From Bimuria novae-zelandiae CBS 107.79 (Eukaryota > Ascomycota > Dothideomycetes > Pleosporales > Didymosphaeriaceae), in the NCBI GenBank assembly GCA_010015655.1, contig ML976668.1:238388-302387 (forward strand): a stretch of DNA of 64,000 bases, read 5' to 3'. Of this stretch, positions 10,298 to 20,971 are shown piece after piece. Numbering within the stretch: the stretch's first letter is position 1; the number at the start of each line of letters is the position of its first letter. The translations under genes and the position numbers were made by a program. Under the pieces are notes generated by a model that did no database searches, was not told where the DNA came from, and worked only from the letters and a program-made list of their open reading frames with translations.

Positions 10298-11613
10298 TCA
10301 AGATCGTACCACCGTCCACGCCGTCTCCTTGTGAATAATCAGATCCTGGCTACCACTACTGCCGAGTGAGTTTCTTTCCCCAGCCTGCCGCGTGTGGATC
10401 TGTGCGTCGTATTTGTGGTCCATGTATGTTGCCGTCTCCGTGCCTGCCCCCGAAGCCATGCCTGAAGCCGTGGGTCTCGAGGAGGAACCCATGTTCTTCA
10501 TTTCGAATGTTCCATTGCCGTAAGCCTTCACTGTGTATCCCCAGTCTGCTCCACCCCAATTGGCAGAGAGTGATTGTAGAAAAGCTTTGAGGTTGGGTAT
10601 GGTAGTCGAAATAAGGGACCATGCCAGTAGTGTTTGATGCCAGATGAGCGTCGACACAATGTTGAATGGTGACGGCTGGCCACGGTCCGTATATCTGATT
10701 CGTGCCGTGAGATGGAAGATCGAGAAGAGAATCACTCTGTGAACCGTTAACTTTAAACCCGATTAGAACTACAGTGAACGTACAGGATCCTGAAGCAGAA
10801 AGCTACAATAACGCGTAGTTTATAGCTTGTCTTCATCTGCAACTGCCATACCAGATAAGCTGGAAGTAACAGCAGAATCACTTCAGTCACAACGTCCAGT
10901 GCCGTTATGACGCTCCATCGCGTGTTCTGCAGCGTGGTCAGTCACTGTCTACACCCTTCTAGAAGGCCTTGGCAACATACCTGGCTCCCACAATGCTCGT
11001 TGAAAAACCCGGACGTAGGGCAGCCGACACTGCTCAAAATCACGGTGGCTATTCCACAAAAAACGGTAAAACCAAGCGATATGTCGCATAGCCTGCTGAT
11101 AGTTTGGTGATCTCGGACGAACAAACGTCGTAGCAGAAGGACGCCGGAGCATTTCGCGAGATACAGTGCAGCCAAGAGTAGGACCTGAGATGCGAAAGAC
11201 AACTAAAAGCTATTAGCAGAGAATTGCGAAAGATCAATTGCGCACTCACGCTGGCTGTCTTGCTCAGATCTGGGACATTCTCCGGTATCTGTCCCAAACC
11301 GCTCTGGAGTGCTTTGAAGAACAGAACAGCTTGCACAAGTCCGATCAGCTACTTAAAGTCAGCAAGAATTCCAACTGCGTGTGGTGCTCGTGCAGTTACT
11401 CACAGTTGCTGCCACAACCAAAGTGTCATCCCACCCGAAAACCCTCCTCTTGATGAATATCCTGATCACCAACACCCCAACCGCGTATATCAAACCGAGA
11501 ATTGAAGTAATCCACAAAGGAGCACTGTGATTTTCGGGGCCATAAGGAGAAAATCGATTGCCCACCGAAGTGTCCATAGGGTTGACCACGGGTACATCTG
11601 CGAGAGGATCCAT
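10298..11613 (-). CDS. Fungal rhodopsin-like integral membrane protein
   Basis: Five exons, complement of 11404-11613, 11250-11348, 10981-11202, 10784-10926 and 10298-10736, giving 370 residues. Introns are 55, 47, 54 and 47 nt, and most have a visible CTGAC-like branch site. The protein has about seven hydrophobic segments. Typical Fung_rhodopsin marks are RRVFGWDDTLVVAA after the first membrane segment, VILSSVGCP before the extracellular loop, and RWSVITALDVVTEVILLLLP with VWQLQMKTSYKLRV at the end of the fifth segment. The C-terminal cytoplasmic tail ends with GSSGSQDLIIHKETAWTV, a common ending in this family. Function of most members is unknown; no retinal-binding lysine is assumed. The start ATG encodes MDPLADVP. 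Confidence 0.88.
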
Positions 11614-13139
11614 CTTACCCAAAAGCAACCACTTTCAGAAGTGATCAACGGTGTAAGAGGTCTGTCTTGGGTCCTTATATCAAGTCTGACGTGCTTCTAC
11701 GCTGAGACTAGGTTGGCTTGTTATGCTGGGTTGGCTTGTTATGCTAGGTTGGCTTGCTATGCTAGGTTGGCTTACTATGCTACCAAGACAGCCCAATAAG
11801 TTTCCCGCTTGGATGGCCGAGCTGGACCTGGAATCCTCCGCATGCACGCTCTCGTAACTTTTCTGGGCACAGAAGGAACACAATTCTCGCTACCTCGCCG
11901 CCGGAACTCCGGATGCATAAGGCCCTACTTAACACGAGCAATAATGCGTTCAAGAGGCGCTTCATGTCTGACGCTGATGCTCGGAGAAATGTTAGTTTCC
12001 CTTCGCACAGGGTTCGTGTCCAATAATCACCTCATCGACTGCATGGATGCCCCTTTCGTGTTTGATGTGCCTGAGTTGGGAGGATTGGTTTTCAGCCTCT
12101 TCATTCCTCTAGCGTCTTCCGGCGCCCTGGCCACCCGCAGTAGCTCTGCAACATATCGTGCCAGACGATATTTCGAAGGAGGTCCCAGGGACCCGTGCAC
12201 TGGTGGGACTTTTAGTCTATGTAGCTGGTCGATCGCTGATAGGGTGGTTGGATGATACATCCCATGGTGGAGAGACTACTTCGAGACGTGCAACCTCAAC
12301 CGTGTTGCGTACTGTAGTCATGGGCCGTCAAACTGCCACGGCTCGGTATCGTGGCCATACACGGTTTGCTCAGGGTATCGTCCCGCAACCGTGTTGCTGG
12401 TAACCATGCATATACGATGAGCCAATCATTTTCACTGGCGGGCGTCAAGCAACGCCTCTGTGCCACGACAAGGGGCGGAGTTACCTCCAATGGGTGCCCT
12501 GTTATATGATAATTAATGCATGCGCGCTAAAGGCCATGGATGTGGTCTTTTTCTAGAATATTGTCAAGTCCAAATGAAGTCGCGCTCGTGCATTTCGCGT
12601 AGTGGCCACACAGTTCTCAGCTCATGATATCTCCACTTTGCGCCGTCTCCGTAAACGGCTCTCGTGATAGCGCAAAATGAGGCTCGACCGACGAGCCGTC
12701 CGTCCCGCGAACGGGAGGACCATGTGTTGGGGGGTAGGATTCTTTCGCACTGGCGTGGAGTCTGTCTCAGATACGGAGTAGCCAATGAGCACTGCTTTCG
12801 GTTAGATTAGCCTGACCTTGCAACAGACGCGGGATTTGTTCTGGACAAATGGACAGGCCCACCCGAAATCGCATAGCGACATGTTGCTAGCGCTAAATCC
12901 CATGTCGGCACTTCAGTCTCGTAATGGGAGTGGCCGCGGTCCTCATTCTGTGCCAGCATATTTATGAGGATGCGTCCCTTGCATCGGAGGGGGCGAGCGC
13001 ATAAGTCGGCAAGCGTCTTGACATCCGCGTACGACTCGTGCCCCGTTATAAAGGCGTAGTTCGTGCCTTTCGAGCCGTTGGTAGCAGTCACCTTCCGACC
13101 GCTCATTCTTGCATTACCCCCCACCTTCTTACCACAAAG
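11614..13139. other. Divergent intergenic region with minisatellite
   Basis: 1.5 kb between the rhodopsin-like gene (-) and the amino-acid permease (+). Apart from the 18-bp tandem repeat at 11711-11782 I see nothing I can name. Both promoters must lie here. Confidence 0.5.
11711..11782. repeat. 18-bp minisatellite,  four units
   Basis: Four consecutive 18-bp units with consensus GGTTGGCTTGTTATGCTA. Units 3 and 4 differ by single bases (GCTATG, ACTATG). The array starts about 100 bp upstream of the rhodopsin-like gene's ATG, so it sits in its promoter or 5' UTR. The unit is a multiple of three and reads as a six-residue repeat on the plus strand, but no gene context supports translation. Confidence 0.9.
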
Positions 13140-14832
13140 ATGGCCAGCGTCGTGGAAGAGCACAAAGCTCCCATGTCGAATGTCGACAGCCAGCCATCGC
13201 TCTCTGAAAGAGGCGATGAGAATGTCCTGGTTCTGGACAAAGATGGAACCAGCGCCGACGTACACGACATGGCCCGTATGGGAAAACGACAAGAGACACG
13301 CCGAAACTTTCGACAAATCACCATTCTCGGCTTCACTATGGTCGTCTTGTCGTCCTGGGAAGCCATTCTGGCTACCTCAGTGTTCGCGCTGGGTAACGGT
13401 GGAACCGCCGGCTTGATCTGGGGTTACTTCATTGTCTTCATAGGTTTCGGTTTCGTTACTGCTTCTCTGGCCGAGATGGCTTCAATGTAAGTTGAGAGTG
13501 GGAGCATTCGTGTGCCATTGTAGCTAACCGATGTCAGGGCTCCTACTTCTGGTGGGCAATACCATTGGGTATCGGAATTCGCACCCCGCAGTTGCCAGAG
13601 GATCATCAGCTACATTGTAGGATGGCTTGGTGTTTTGGGCTGGCAATCGGCCGCCGCCATCACCATCTACCTTTCCAGCAATCAGATCGTCGGTCTGATC
13701 ATCATGCACAACTCTACCTACATACCCAAGGCATGGCACGGAATGATGATCATGTGGGCTATCCTAGCGGTCTGCTACCTTTTCAACACCTTTTTCTCCC
13801 GGAGGCTCCCTCTCGTTGAGGGTCTGATCGTCATTCTCCACGTTGCTGGTTTCTTCGCCGTCATTATTCCCCTCTGGGTAATGGCCGACCGCAGCAGCGC
13901 CTCCGACAACTTCACGCTCTTCGTTGATAACATGGGCTGGAACAATGTGCCTCTGTCGACCTTTATTGGTCTGGTCGGTGCCGCCAGTTGCTTCGTCGGT
14001 GTCGAATCCGGTGCGCACATGTCCGAGGAGGTTCGCAACGCTTCTCAAGTCATCCCTCGCGCAATGATGTACACCTGGCTTGGCAACGGTCTCTTCGGTT
14101 GGATCATGGCCATTACCTTCTGCTTCTGTGTCACCGACACCCTCTCCATCCTGACCACACCCCTTGGAGGTGAGTACCCCCTGAAATTCTTTCAACATGC
14201 GATGCTAACCAAGATCAGTCGGATTCATGCAAGTGTTCCTTAATACCACGGGATCCACGACCGGCGCTACCGTCTTGACTGTCATGATGCTCACGATCGG
14301 TGTCTTCGCCTGCGTTGCCGTCATGGCCACCAACTCGCGCCAGCTCTTCTCTTTCGCTCGTGACAAGGGTCTACCGTTCTCCTCTGTTCTTGGCACCGTC
14401 TCTCCCAAGTTTGAGATTCCCCTCAACGCCGTGTACGTCACCGTCGCCTTTGTTACGATCCTTTCGCTCGTACAGCTCGGCTCCAGCGTTGCCTACATGC
14501 AAATCGTTTCTCTCGGTACCGCGTCCATGATTACCACGTACATTATCTCTATCTCTTGCATGGCTCTCAAGCGCATCCGCGGCGAGCCCCTTCTCCCGTC
14601 CAAATTCGACTTAGGCAAGGCCGGCTTGGCTATCAACATCATCTCGTTGATCTTCCTGATCGTACTCTGGATCTTTGCTTTCTGGCCTACCGCACCCAAC
14701 CCGACGGTCGACACGATGAACTGGGCCGTTTTGGGGTACGGCATCGTCATCATCTTTGCCGCGGCGTACTACTTCATCCGAGGCCGTCACACCTATGCTG
14801 GACCGGTGGAGTATGTTCGCAAGTCCGCTTAG
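13140..14832 (+). CDS. Amino-acid/GABA-type permease (APC superfamily)
   Basis: Three exons, 13140-13486, 13538-14169 and 14219-14832, giving 530 residues. Both introns (51 and 49 nt) carry a perfect GCTAAC branch site. The N-terminal tail of about 60 residues is hydrophilic. Twelve membrane segments follow, beginning with the family start FTMVVLSSWEAILAT. Also seen are the glycine-rich LGNGGTAGLIWGY, APTSGGQYHWVSEFAP at the first exon junction, and VGVESGAHMSEEVRNAS, all typical of the fungal amino acid/choline transporter (ACT) branch. It should import amino acids, GABA or choline across the plasma membrane; the substrate cannot be read from sequence. No transporter partner or pathway gene lies next to it. 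Confidence 0.92.
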
Positions 14833-15615
14833 ATGGATCATGAGTCGTAAAATGGACGTCGCAAAAGCGTTTCCTATCGCACATAGTTTAATAGACCATT
14901 GATACCATATGCTTCGCACCACCGAATTCGGCTGCGTGCCCTCAACACCTCTCTCTTCCCATTTTTGATCCTGTCCTCGTCGAAATAGTGTCGCAATGAA
15001 GTCTAGAAGAGGTTCCAGTCGTGAGGTCTCACAAGAGTTGAGTGGAGGGCAGGACGCTATACCCAATAAAGGTTGGCGCTATATCAACTCACAAAGCTTA
15101 GCTTCCACATAGCCGGATCTCAGTTGCCATTCTTTTACTGTCATTACCATAATCATATTTCTATATGTGACGGTTCAGTGTGGAAGCTTGGGCCACTCGC
15201 ATACGTGCGGCCCGTGCACGTGATCCACACAGTATATAGCTCCTGTAGAGTAGCTTCTTAATCAAAACAACGATTGCCTTAACACTTACTTTTCAACACG
15301 TTACACTATACTACAGCTATCAAGCGTGCTATTCTCGGGTTCGGTTCATTGTGCACTATGCCCTGCCGCCTAAACCTCTCGAGCACCTCAGCCGAAGGCT
15401 TAGGTATGTTCCTGTACATGTAGGTAAGAAGACTAAGTCGCACACCACTCCAGCAATGTTCCTCCCACTGCCGAACAAACCACTATCAGACGTTGTTCCA
15501 GTGAGCTCCCATAGCCTTCTTTCATCCTTTACTCGAGCAGCAAAACAGTTCCTTCAGTAATTCTGACCATATATCCTATCTAGGGCAGGAACTGCCGACA
15601 TACCATGGTCTTGCG
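14833..15615. other. Convergent spacer containing a solo LTR
   Basis: Between the permease (+) and BTB gene (-), whose 3' ends face each other. The only feature I can name is the solo LTR at 15166-15305. Confidence 0.6.
15166..15305 (+). repeat. Solo LTR of the copia family present at 22.9 kb
   Basis: 140 bp beginning TGTGACGGTTCAG and ending GTTACA, clearly related to the 152-bp LTRs at 22895 and 28292; shared blocks include GGAAGCTTGGGCCAC and AATCAAAACAACGATTGCC. It is flanked by a perfect 5-bp target duplication CTATA (15161-15165 and 15306-15310). It is more diverged than the LTR pair at 22.9/28.3 kb, so it is an older insertion or another subfamily. No internal sequence remains, as expected after LTR-LTR recombination. 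Confidence 0.88.
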
Positions 15616-17179
15616 TCAGGCAGAGGCGGGTTTGGGTTCCTTGAAGGACTCTAGATCAAACCCAATGACCGTGCTGGTAACATTGTCGATGATGGTGGTT
15701 ACGGGCGCTGTCAAGTGGCATGTCTCCTGGAAGTCGTGAAATCCAGAATGGTTCCCGCCGTGGCTAGACCAAAATGGAAATCTTATTTTTCCAGCGTCAG
15801 AGCACAGTTTCTGGAAACTTATCCCAGCGAAGGGAACCTGTGGTCGCGGTGACAGTATTCGAATACTTTTCATCGCTTTTGAGATTGCCTGAAGAGTAGC
15901 GGCATTAGCAGACTTCGATGAGTGTACTACTAGTTGATATAGGAGAAGCAACCACCAGAACTCAAAAGAGATAACGAAGTTATCAGGCTTTGGCGTAGTA
16001 TGCTACGGTGGCTGATATAGACACGGTACGTACCCCATATAGCATAGACCCACAGGCAAAGGAATGAGCACTGTTCTGAGGGCACACGTAGTCTAAACTT
16101 TCATATCGCTGCCGGAGGCCGCTAAAGGACTCTATGACCTGTTCGATCACTTCGTACCGCTGAAGATTAATTTTATCTGTTCACTGTCAACTCACGGTTC
16201 AAATAAGGTTACAGTGAAGCCTTGCCTAAGACCTTGTCTGGAATGGGTAGTCCTAGGGTGCGAATAGGTTCAGAACACTGCTTCACCGCAGTTCGCGTTG
16301 CGTTCTTGAATTCGTATGTCTGATTGAAGACCCACGAGACCCAGATCCAAAAGATCAGATCTCGGCAGTATGTTGACGGGGTGGGAGTAGCCTTCGCCAA
16401 ATATGTAACCCACATCTGACTGAAGACTTCGACAGCCTCTGCGCATTCATAGTAGTCGACAAGTAAAGCGAATTTTGCGAGGCGTTCTAAACTTATCCTC
16501 CGAGGTACCTTGCGATTCTGGAGGTGAAGTATATTCAAAAGAAGCAAAAGCGTATCGCTGTCCCAGCCTTCTACTGTGATGTGAAACAGGCCATCTTTTT
16601 CGTCCCGCTCCGACTCAGTCCACTGCTCGTTCGTGAGACTACGCCGGAACCAAGGCGATGCGAGGGACAGGATGTGAGACGACACGTAGTAGAAGAAATC
16701 ATCCGCCTGTGATTCGCTTTCGTTGTTCATGGGTGTCTCAACTGCACTTTCGCTGTCTTCCTTCGCTTGAGTCGAGCTCGAGGGTTCGCCTGATGCCCCT
16801 GCAGGGTTCTCTCCGATTGTATCATTCTCAACAGTTGTTTCAATTTCGTTGATCGTGCGTGAGAAGCCCTTCTTCGATTTCTTCTTCTTTGAATGAACTC
16901 CTGCAATTCCCCGTCCATCTCCCCATCCGTCGTCTTGGATTCGTTCGGCTATGCCTGGTTCGGCCAAAGAAGGAGTTATTGAAATGAGCTGAACTAGCGA
17001 CTCCTGGATATTGAGTTGGATTAGCCATTCCGTCTCTGCTCGGCAGCTGACCTTGAACTAACAATCGTCGATACTTCGCTATCCAAGGCTTCCCCCCATG
17101 GAGCGAAGTCGATGCAAGGATTCCGAAGCACGATCACTGCGTCCGGGTGTGGATCGACGTAATGCTCCACGATTGGCAT
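15616..17179 (-). CDS. BTB/POZ-domain protein with a GC-AG intron
   Basis: Four exons, complement of 17063-17179, 16226-17003, 16034-16176 and 15616-15888, giving 436 residues. The BTB-like core is IVLRNPCIDFAPWGE in exon 1, then FFYYVSSHILSLASPWFRR, ITVEGWDSDTLLLLLNILH and LAKFALLVDYYECAEAVEVF in exon 2. LGLPIPDKVL leads across intron 2 into DKINLQRYEVIEQVI, and the last exon has ILSPRPQVPFAGISF, the standard C-terminal block of this fungal family. Intron 2 (16177-16225) is GC-AG (GCAAGG...GAACAG); no GT choice restores the frame. Intron 3 is 145 nt. A Lys/Ser/Glu-rich linker of about 90 residues interrupts the BTB region. A protein-interaction role is inferred; the partner is unknown. Confidence 0.82.
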
Positions 17180-17939
17180 GATTTATACGAGGCGAACAAT
17201 CTGTTGCGTAAAAGCTAGTGTTAAAAACGCGGAATCTCCTCCTCTAGAAGAATTTGTTTACACAGCTTTGAGCTGCAAAATTGCGAGAAAGGGGCGAGAG
17301 AACCACCAGGCTGCGGCAATAAGTTCTATTATGTACCTTACCACCGCACCCGGCGTTCTGGTTAGCCCAATATTGACGTGGATCTGATTGGGTATCAATG
17401 GTAGCGTTGTTACACAGCGTTAGAATGATGAGTTGTCACTTCCCCGCGACCATCAATTTGTTTCTCGCGTATTATTTCCCTTAAAGTCCCAAAAAGCGCT
17501 CAACAACGTGCGCAAAGATTCCAGTGGCCTTTCATGCTTCTACCACTCACTGTGATAGCAAGCTTTACTGAGAGGAGTGCACCTTCTGGGCATAATCTCC
17601 AACTTTCTGCAATGAAATGCTGCACAGACCAGTTATCTAGGTTTTCAGTCTCTGGTCGGTACTGAGGAATCCTTCATCTCGCGCTTGATGCAATGACCAT
17701 GACATATCGTGGTAACCATATTTCCTTCCGTACCTATGGTAAGAGTTTGAGTACATCGTTTTCGGATCGTCGTGGTGCTAGACAATCAACTTCCATCCTT
17801 CATTCATACATCAGGCGCCATGTACGGAATTACTGAGATGCGGCGGTGGCGCATAAAATGCCTAGTTGAAAGTATGCATCTCTTTGATGAGCATTCTTAG
17901 TAGAAACGGTCTGATACGCTTTTTTCTGAGCTTTCTGCG
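17180..17939. other. BTB gene promoter side, no gene seen
   Basis: About 760 bp of normal-composition DNA upstream of the BTB gene, ending where the AT-rich RIP-affected block begins near 17.94 kb. No feature I can support. Confidence 0.45.
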
Positions 17940-18504
17940 CTTTGCAGTAGGCTCTTAGGCTCTTTACTAAGTCTTACTTATGTGCTAAATTTAGTCTATT
18001 ACTAGCTTTAGTAGACTTTTTAAATTCATCATGTAGCTAAAGATCTTTTATAGGAGTATTTATTTATGGTCTTAATTAGACTTAATTTTATTCTAACTAA
18101 TAAATTACAGGCGAACTAGTTTATAAGTTATTAATAATTATAAGTTTTTATTTTAGTGTACTCTAACGTGACTTTTTTAAAATTAACCTGATATAGTAAA
18201 GAATTAGAAGTTCTAAACTTAAAAGGCTTTAGTTAAGAGGAGGTCTCTAAAATTCTATCTTTTTGTTATTGAGGCGCTCACACCTTGGTCCGATCCGGGT
18301 TAGGGTAGTAAGGCTAAAGTAGCACTTTATAGATTATTTAGTAGTATAACTTAATGCGACAACTTAGCGTGTAGCTATATAATCTAATCTTATAATAAAT
18401 AAGATAACTATTAGTTTATATAGGAGAACGTACTTGCACAAAAGATATGTAAGTTAACTATAAGGAGTATAATATAGGAAACTACCTATGTATAAATATC
18501 ACTC

Positions 18505-18712
18505 CTGTCTATAAAGTCCCACAGTGTCCCATGCCTCGTGTCCATAGGATTTCTTGGGATTCCTGGGACGTCACGTGACCGGGGTCACGTGGTCCCACAT
18601 TGTCCCATAGACTTGGCGTCTGGGACAGCCTGGGACATTACGTTATCCTTAGGTGGGGCTTGTGTGCCGTCATAAGGCTCGCTTGTCCCGATGTCCCTGG
18701 GTCATAATATTT
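18505..18712. repeat. GC-rich, non-RIP island with repeated GTCCC/GGGAC words
   Basis: About 200 bp of normal composition inside the RIP block. It has many short words such as TGTCCCA, TGGGAC and GGGACA on both strands, and a near-palindrome GTCACGTGACCGGGGTCACG centred near 18580 that contains two CACGTG hexamers. The ends are not clear inverted repeats and I find no target duplication. It may be a degenerate MITE or part of an LTR; identity unknown. Confidence 0.45.
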
Positions 18713-18888
18713 TTAAATCTAAAAGTACGCTAATACGTAATTAAATAATTAAAAATATTATTATATCCCATTACAATATTATTATAATACTATTATTAGC
18801 TATAGCGGCCTTTTTAGTATAATGTATTAGCGCTATTTACTTTAAGAATCTATTTAAGTATTTTTACTTCGAGGTATATAAAAGTATG

Positions 18889-19281
18889 TGTTAAGCCCCT
18901 ACGGATAGCTAGTCCGGAAGGGGTCTAGGGTTGGTTTTCGGGCAAGAGTGTTAGTAATATAGGTGAGGGTCTTATTAATAGCTTACGCTTATTAATAGGC
19001 ATTAGTATTAAAAGTATATATAGCATAATTAAATTAATAAGAGCCTAAGTCAAATCTAAACGATAGATTAATAAACAGGTTAAACACGAGTATAGAAGGG
19101 CCATACTTAGCGTTCCTATATACATGACTAATTCCTGCTCGTTGGCGAGCGCTCTCTGGAGAGCAGTCACGTGACTTAGCGTCCTGCGGCGTAGTCGCCA
19201 ATGACCAGTCATTCCTGGCGAATGACATGAGGAATTAGATACAAAACCGGCACAGCCTTCCCTGGATCTCTGATCCTAACA
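18889..19281. repeat. Putative solo LTR nested in the Fot1-like relic
   Basis: 393 bp beginning TGTTAAGCCCC and ending GATCCTAACA, so it has TGTTA...TAACA ends. It is bounded by near-identical 5-bp flanks GTATG (18884-18888) and GTACG (19282-19286); the single difference is a C/T change of the RIP type. The right half is GC-richer than its surroundings and holds a CACGTG. No partner copy lies in the window, so the call rests on ends and flanks only. Confidence 0.5.
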
Positions 19282-20166
19282 GTACGTAAATAAGAATGTA
19301 GCTAAGAATGCATTAAGTGCTCATAGGCCTAATATAAAAGGATACTAAAAAGGTACTAAGCTATATATAATAAATAAAGAAACTATATATATAAGTACTT
19401 AGTAAATATTATTTTAGAGAGCTAAATACTAAAGAGTAAGGAAATTATTTAATAAACTAAAGGGCTAGTCTAATAAAGAATCCTAGTAAAAGGGATACAT
19501 AATAAGACTAATAAGGGTCTAATATAAAGTAGTATTCGGAAAATAATTTTAAAGACTAAACCTAATCTGAATCGGATTAGTATCGGGGAAATAGGTTAAA
19601 TCGTGTAACTTTGTAAGTAGACAACTAAATGGCTGCGTTACACATATAAGAGGCCCTAATTACTTAAAAGCGCTTATATTAAGGCAAGCCTCTGCCTTTT
19701 AATTAGCATAAAGAGTATTATAGTAGAGCTATTATTTAATTATCTTAAAGCGTATAGCGCGTACGTAATTATTAACACTAAAAAAATACTAAAGTATAGT
19801 AATTACAGCTCTAAAAAATTAGGTAAGGAAAGGACTATAAAGTTAGCTAAAAGCTTAAGATAAAATCACTCTAAGCAAGATGTATTACTTAAGTAATTAT
19901 TTAAAAAAAATACAGATAGAGGAGAAGACTAAGCAGGCTACTAATAAACGCCTTAATTAGTAGACTTATAGGGCTAATTAATAACTTTAAAATTGTATTA
20001 AATTAGCTAAAAAGAATAATAAAAACCTTTAGAGTTTACTATTTTATGTATTAAGAAAAAAAGCTTGCGCCAGCACCTATACACGTTAATAAAACTATAT
20101 TTACTTTAGTAACGCCCTTATGGCGCAGTAGCTAAATTATTAAAATATTAAGTAGATATTAATAAT

Positions 20167-20602
20167 TAGGCTTGTAAATGGGTTAGGGTTAGGTTAGGGT
20201 TAGGTCAGATCTGCCGGATCAGAACACTAAAATTCTAAGCTTTACTTCTTAATATCTTGCCTAATACTAAAGATATATTAATACGAATTTAATATAATGT
20301 ATATATATAATAATAATATATTATTATTTTGGGAAATTTTATTAACTTTAGCCCTATGTTTTCTAATCATTTATTAAAACAGAACCTATAAATAATAGAT
20401 AAAGTAGACTCTAAAGTAATTAAAATTACCTAAGACTTTAATGTATTATTCTTTATATATATATACACCTTATATAAAATTCGTATTAATATATCTCTAG
20501 TATTAGGCAAGATATTAAGAAGTAAAGGTTATATTTTTTGGTGTTCTGGTTTGTGCGGATCTGACCCAACCGCAACCTAACCCTAATCTATTTACAAGCC
20601 TA
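20167..20602. mobile_element. hAT-like MITE with TTAGGG-like termini
   Basis: 436 bp with imperfect terminal inverted repeats of roughly 170 bp. They begin TAGGCTTGTAAAT on the left and end ATTTACAAGCCTA on the right. Both flanks carry the 8-bp direct repeat TTAATAAT (20159-20166 and 20603-20610), the duplication length of hAT elements. The related Fot1-like copy at 62.38 kb has the uninterrupted site. Just inside each terminus lies telomere-like text (GGGTTAGGGTTAGG). The centre is AT-rich and has no open frame, so it is non-autonomous. Confidence 0.85.
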
Positions 20603-20740
20603 TTAATAATTTAAGTAGCTAGTAATTATCTACAGGCCTAGGAGACCTTAACTTTAAAAAATCTTATCATAATATTAATTATAGATGGCATGGTAGCATT
20701 ATGTTACTAGCCAAGCGATCTTGTTCGATAGGGTGTTGTA

Positions 20741-20971
20741 CGAGGAGCTCGTTTTTAGTGAGTCATAAGCCAAGGTATCTTCGAGGGAACAGTGCTGCAC
20801 CACAACCATAATCTTTAATAATAATTTATAACAATCTAAGAGGTAAAAGAGACAATTTAGGGCTATTTTCCTATATATTTAATATTTTTTATTATTATTT
20901 TAAAGAGTTAGGGTGTGGTGCTGTTAGGTAGAAATACCTTAGCATATGACTCACTAAAAACGAGCTCCTCG
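20741..20971. mobile_element. TA-flanked MITE (Tc1/mariner-like)
   Basis: 231 bp with terminal inverted repeats of about 85 bp. The outer 27 bases, starting CGAGGAGCTCGTTTTTAGTG, are identical at both ends. A TA dinucleotide flanks each side (20739-20740 and 20972-20973), as expected for Tc1/mariner-type insertion. No coding capacity. The termini are not those of the neighbouring hAT-like MITE, so this is a different family. Confidence 0.8.

Larger units (their letters stand above)
17940..20670 (+). mobile_element. RIP-degraded Fot1/pogo-like transposon relic
   Basis: An AT-rich block with TpA excess, almost no CpA/TpG and surviving CpG, the signature of RIP. Its distal part (about 19.92-20.16 kb plus 20.60-20.66 kb) aligns by eye to the reverse complement of 62.33-62.64 kb. 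Shared words include CAGCACCTATACRCGTTAAT-like text and TAGTAATTATCTACAG. That other copy retains recognisable Fot1/pogo transposase text, so this is a second copy of the same family in plus orientation. The left boundary is approximate. Nested inside are a GC-rich island (18.5-18.7 kb), a putative solo LTR (18889-19281) and a hAT-like MITE (20167-20602). Confidence 0.65.

Noticed and set aside
10907..11110. Short plus-strand frames over the rhodopsin-like gene
   Set aside because: Shadows of a five-exon minus-strand gene whose joined exons give a continuous membrane protein.
20177..20205. Possible interstitial telomere or chromosome end
   Set aside because: Only about four TTAGGG-like units, mirrored at the other MITE end, and unique genes continue on both sides.
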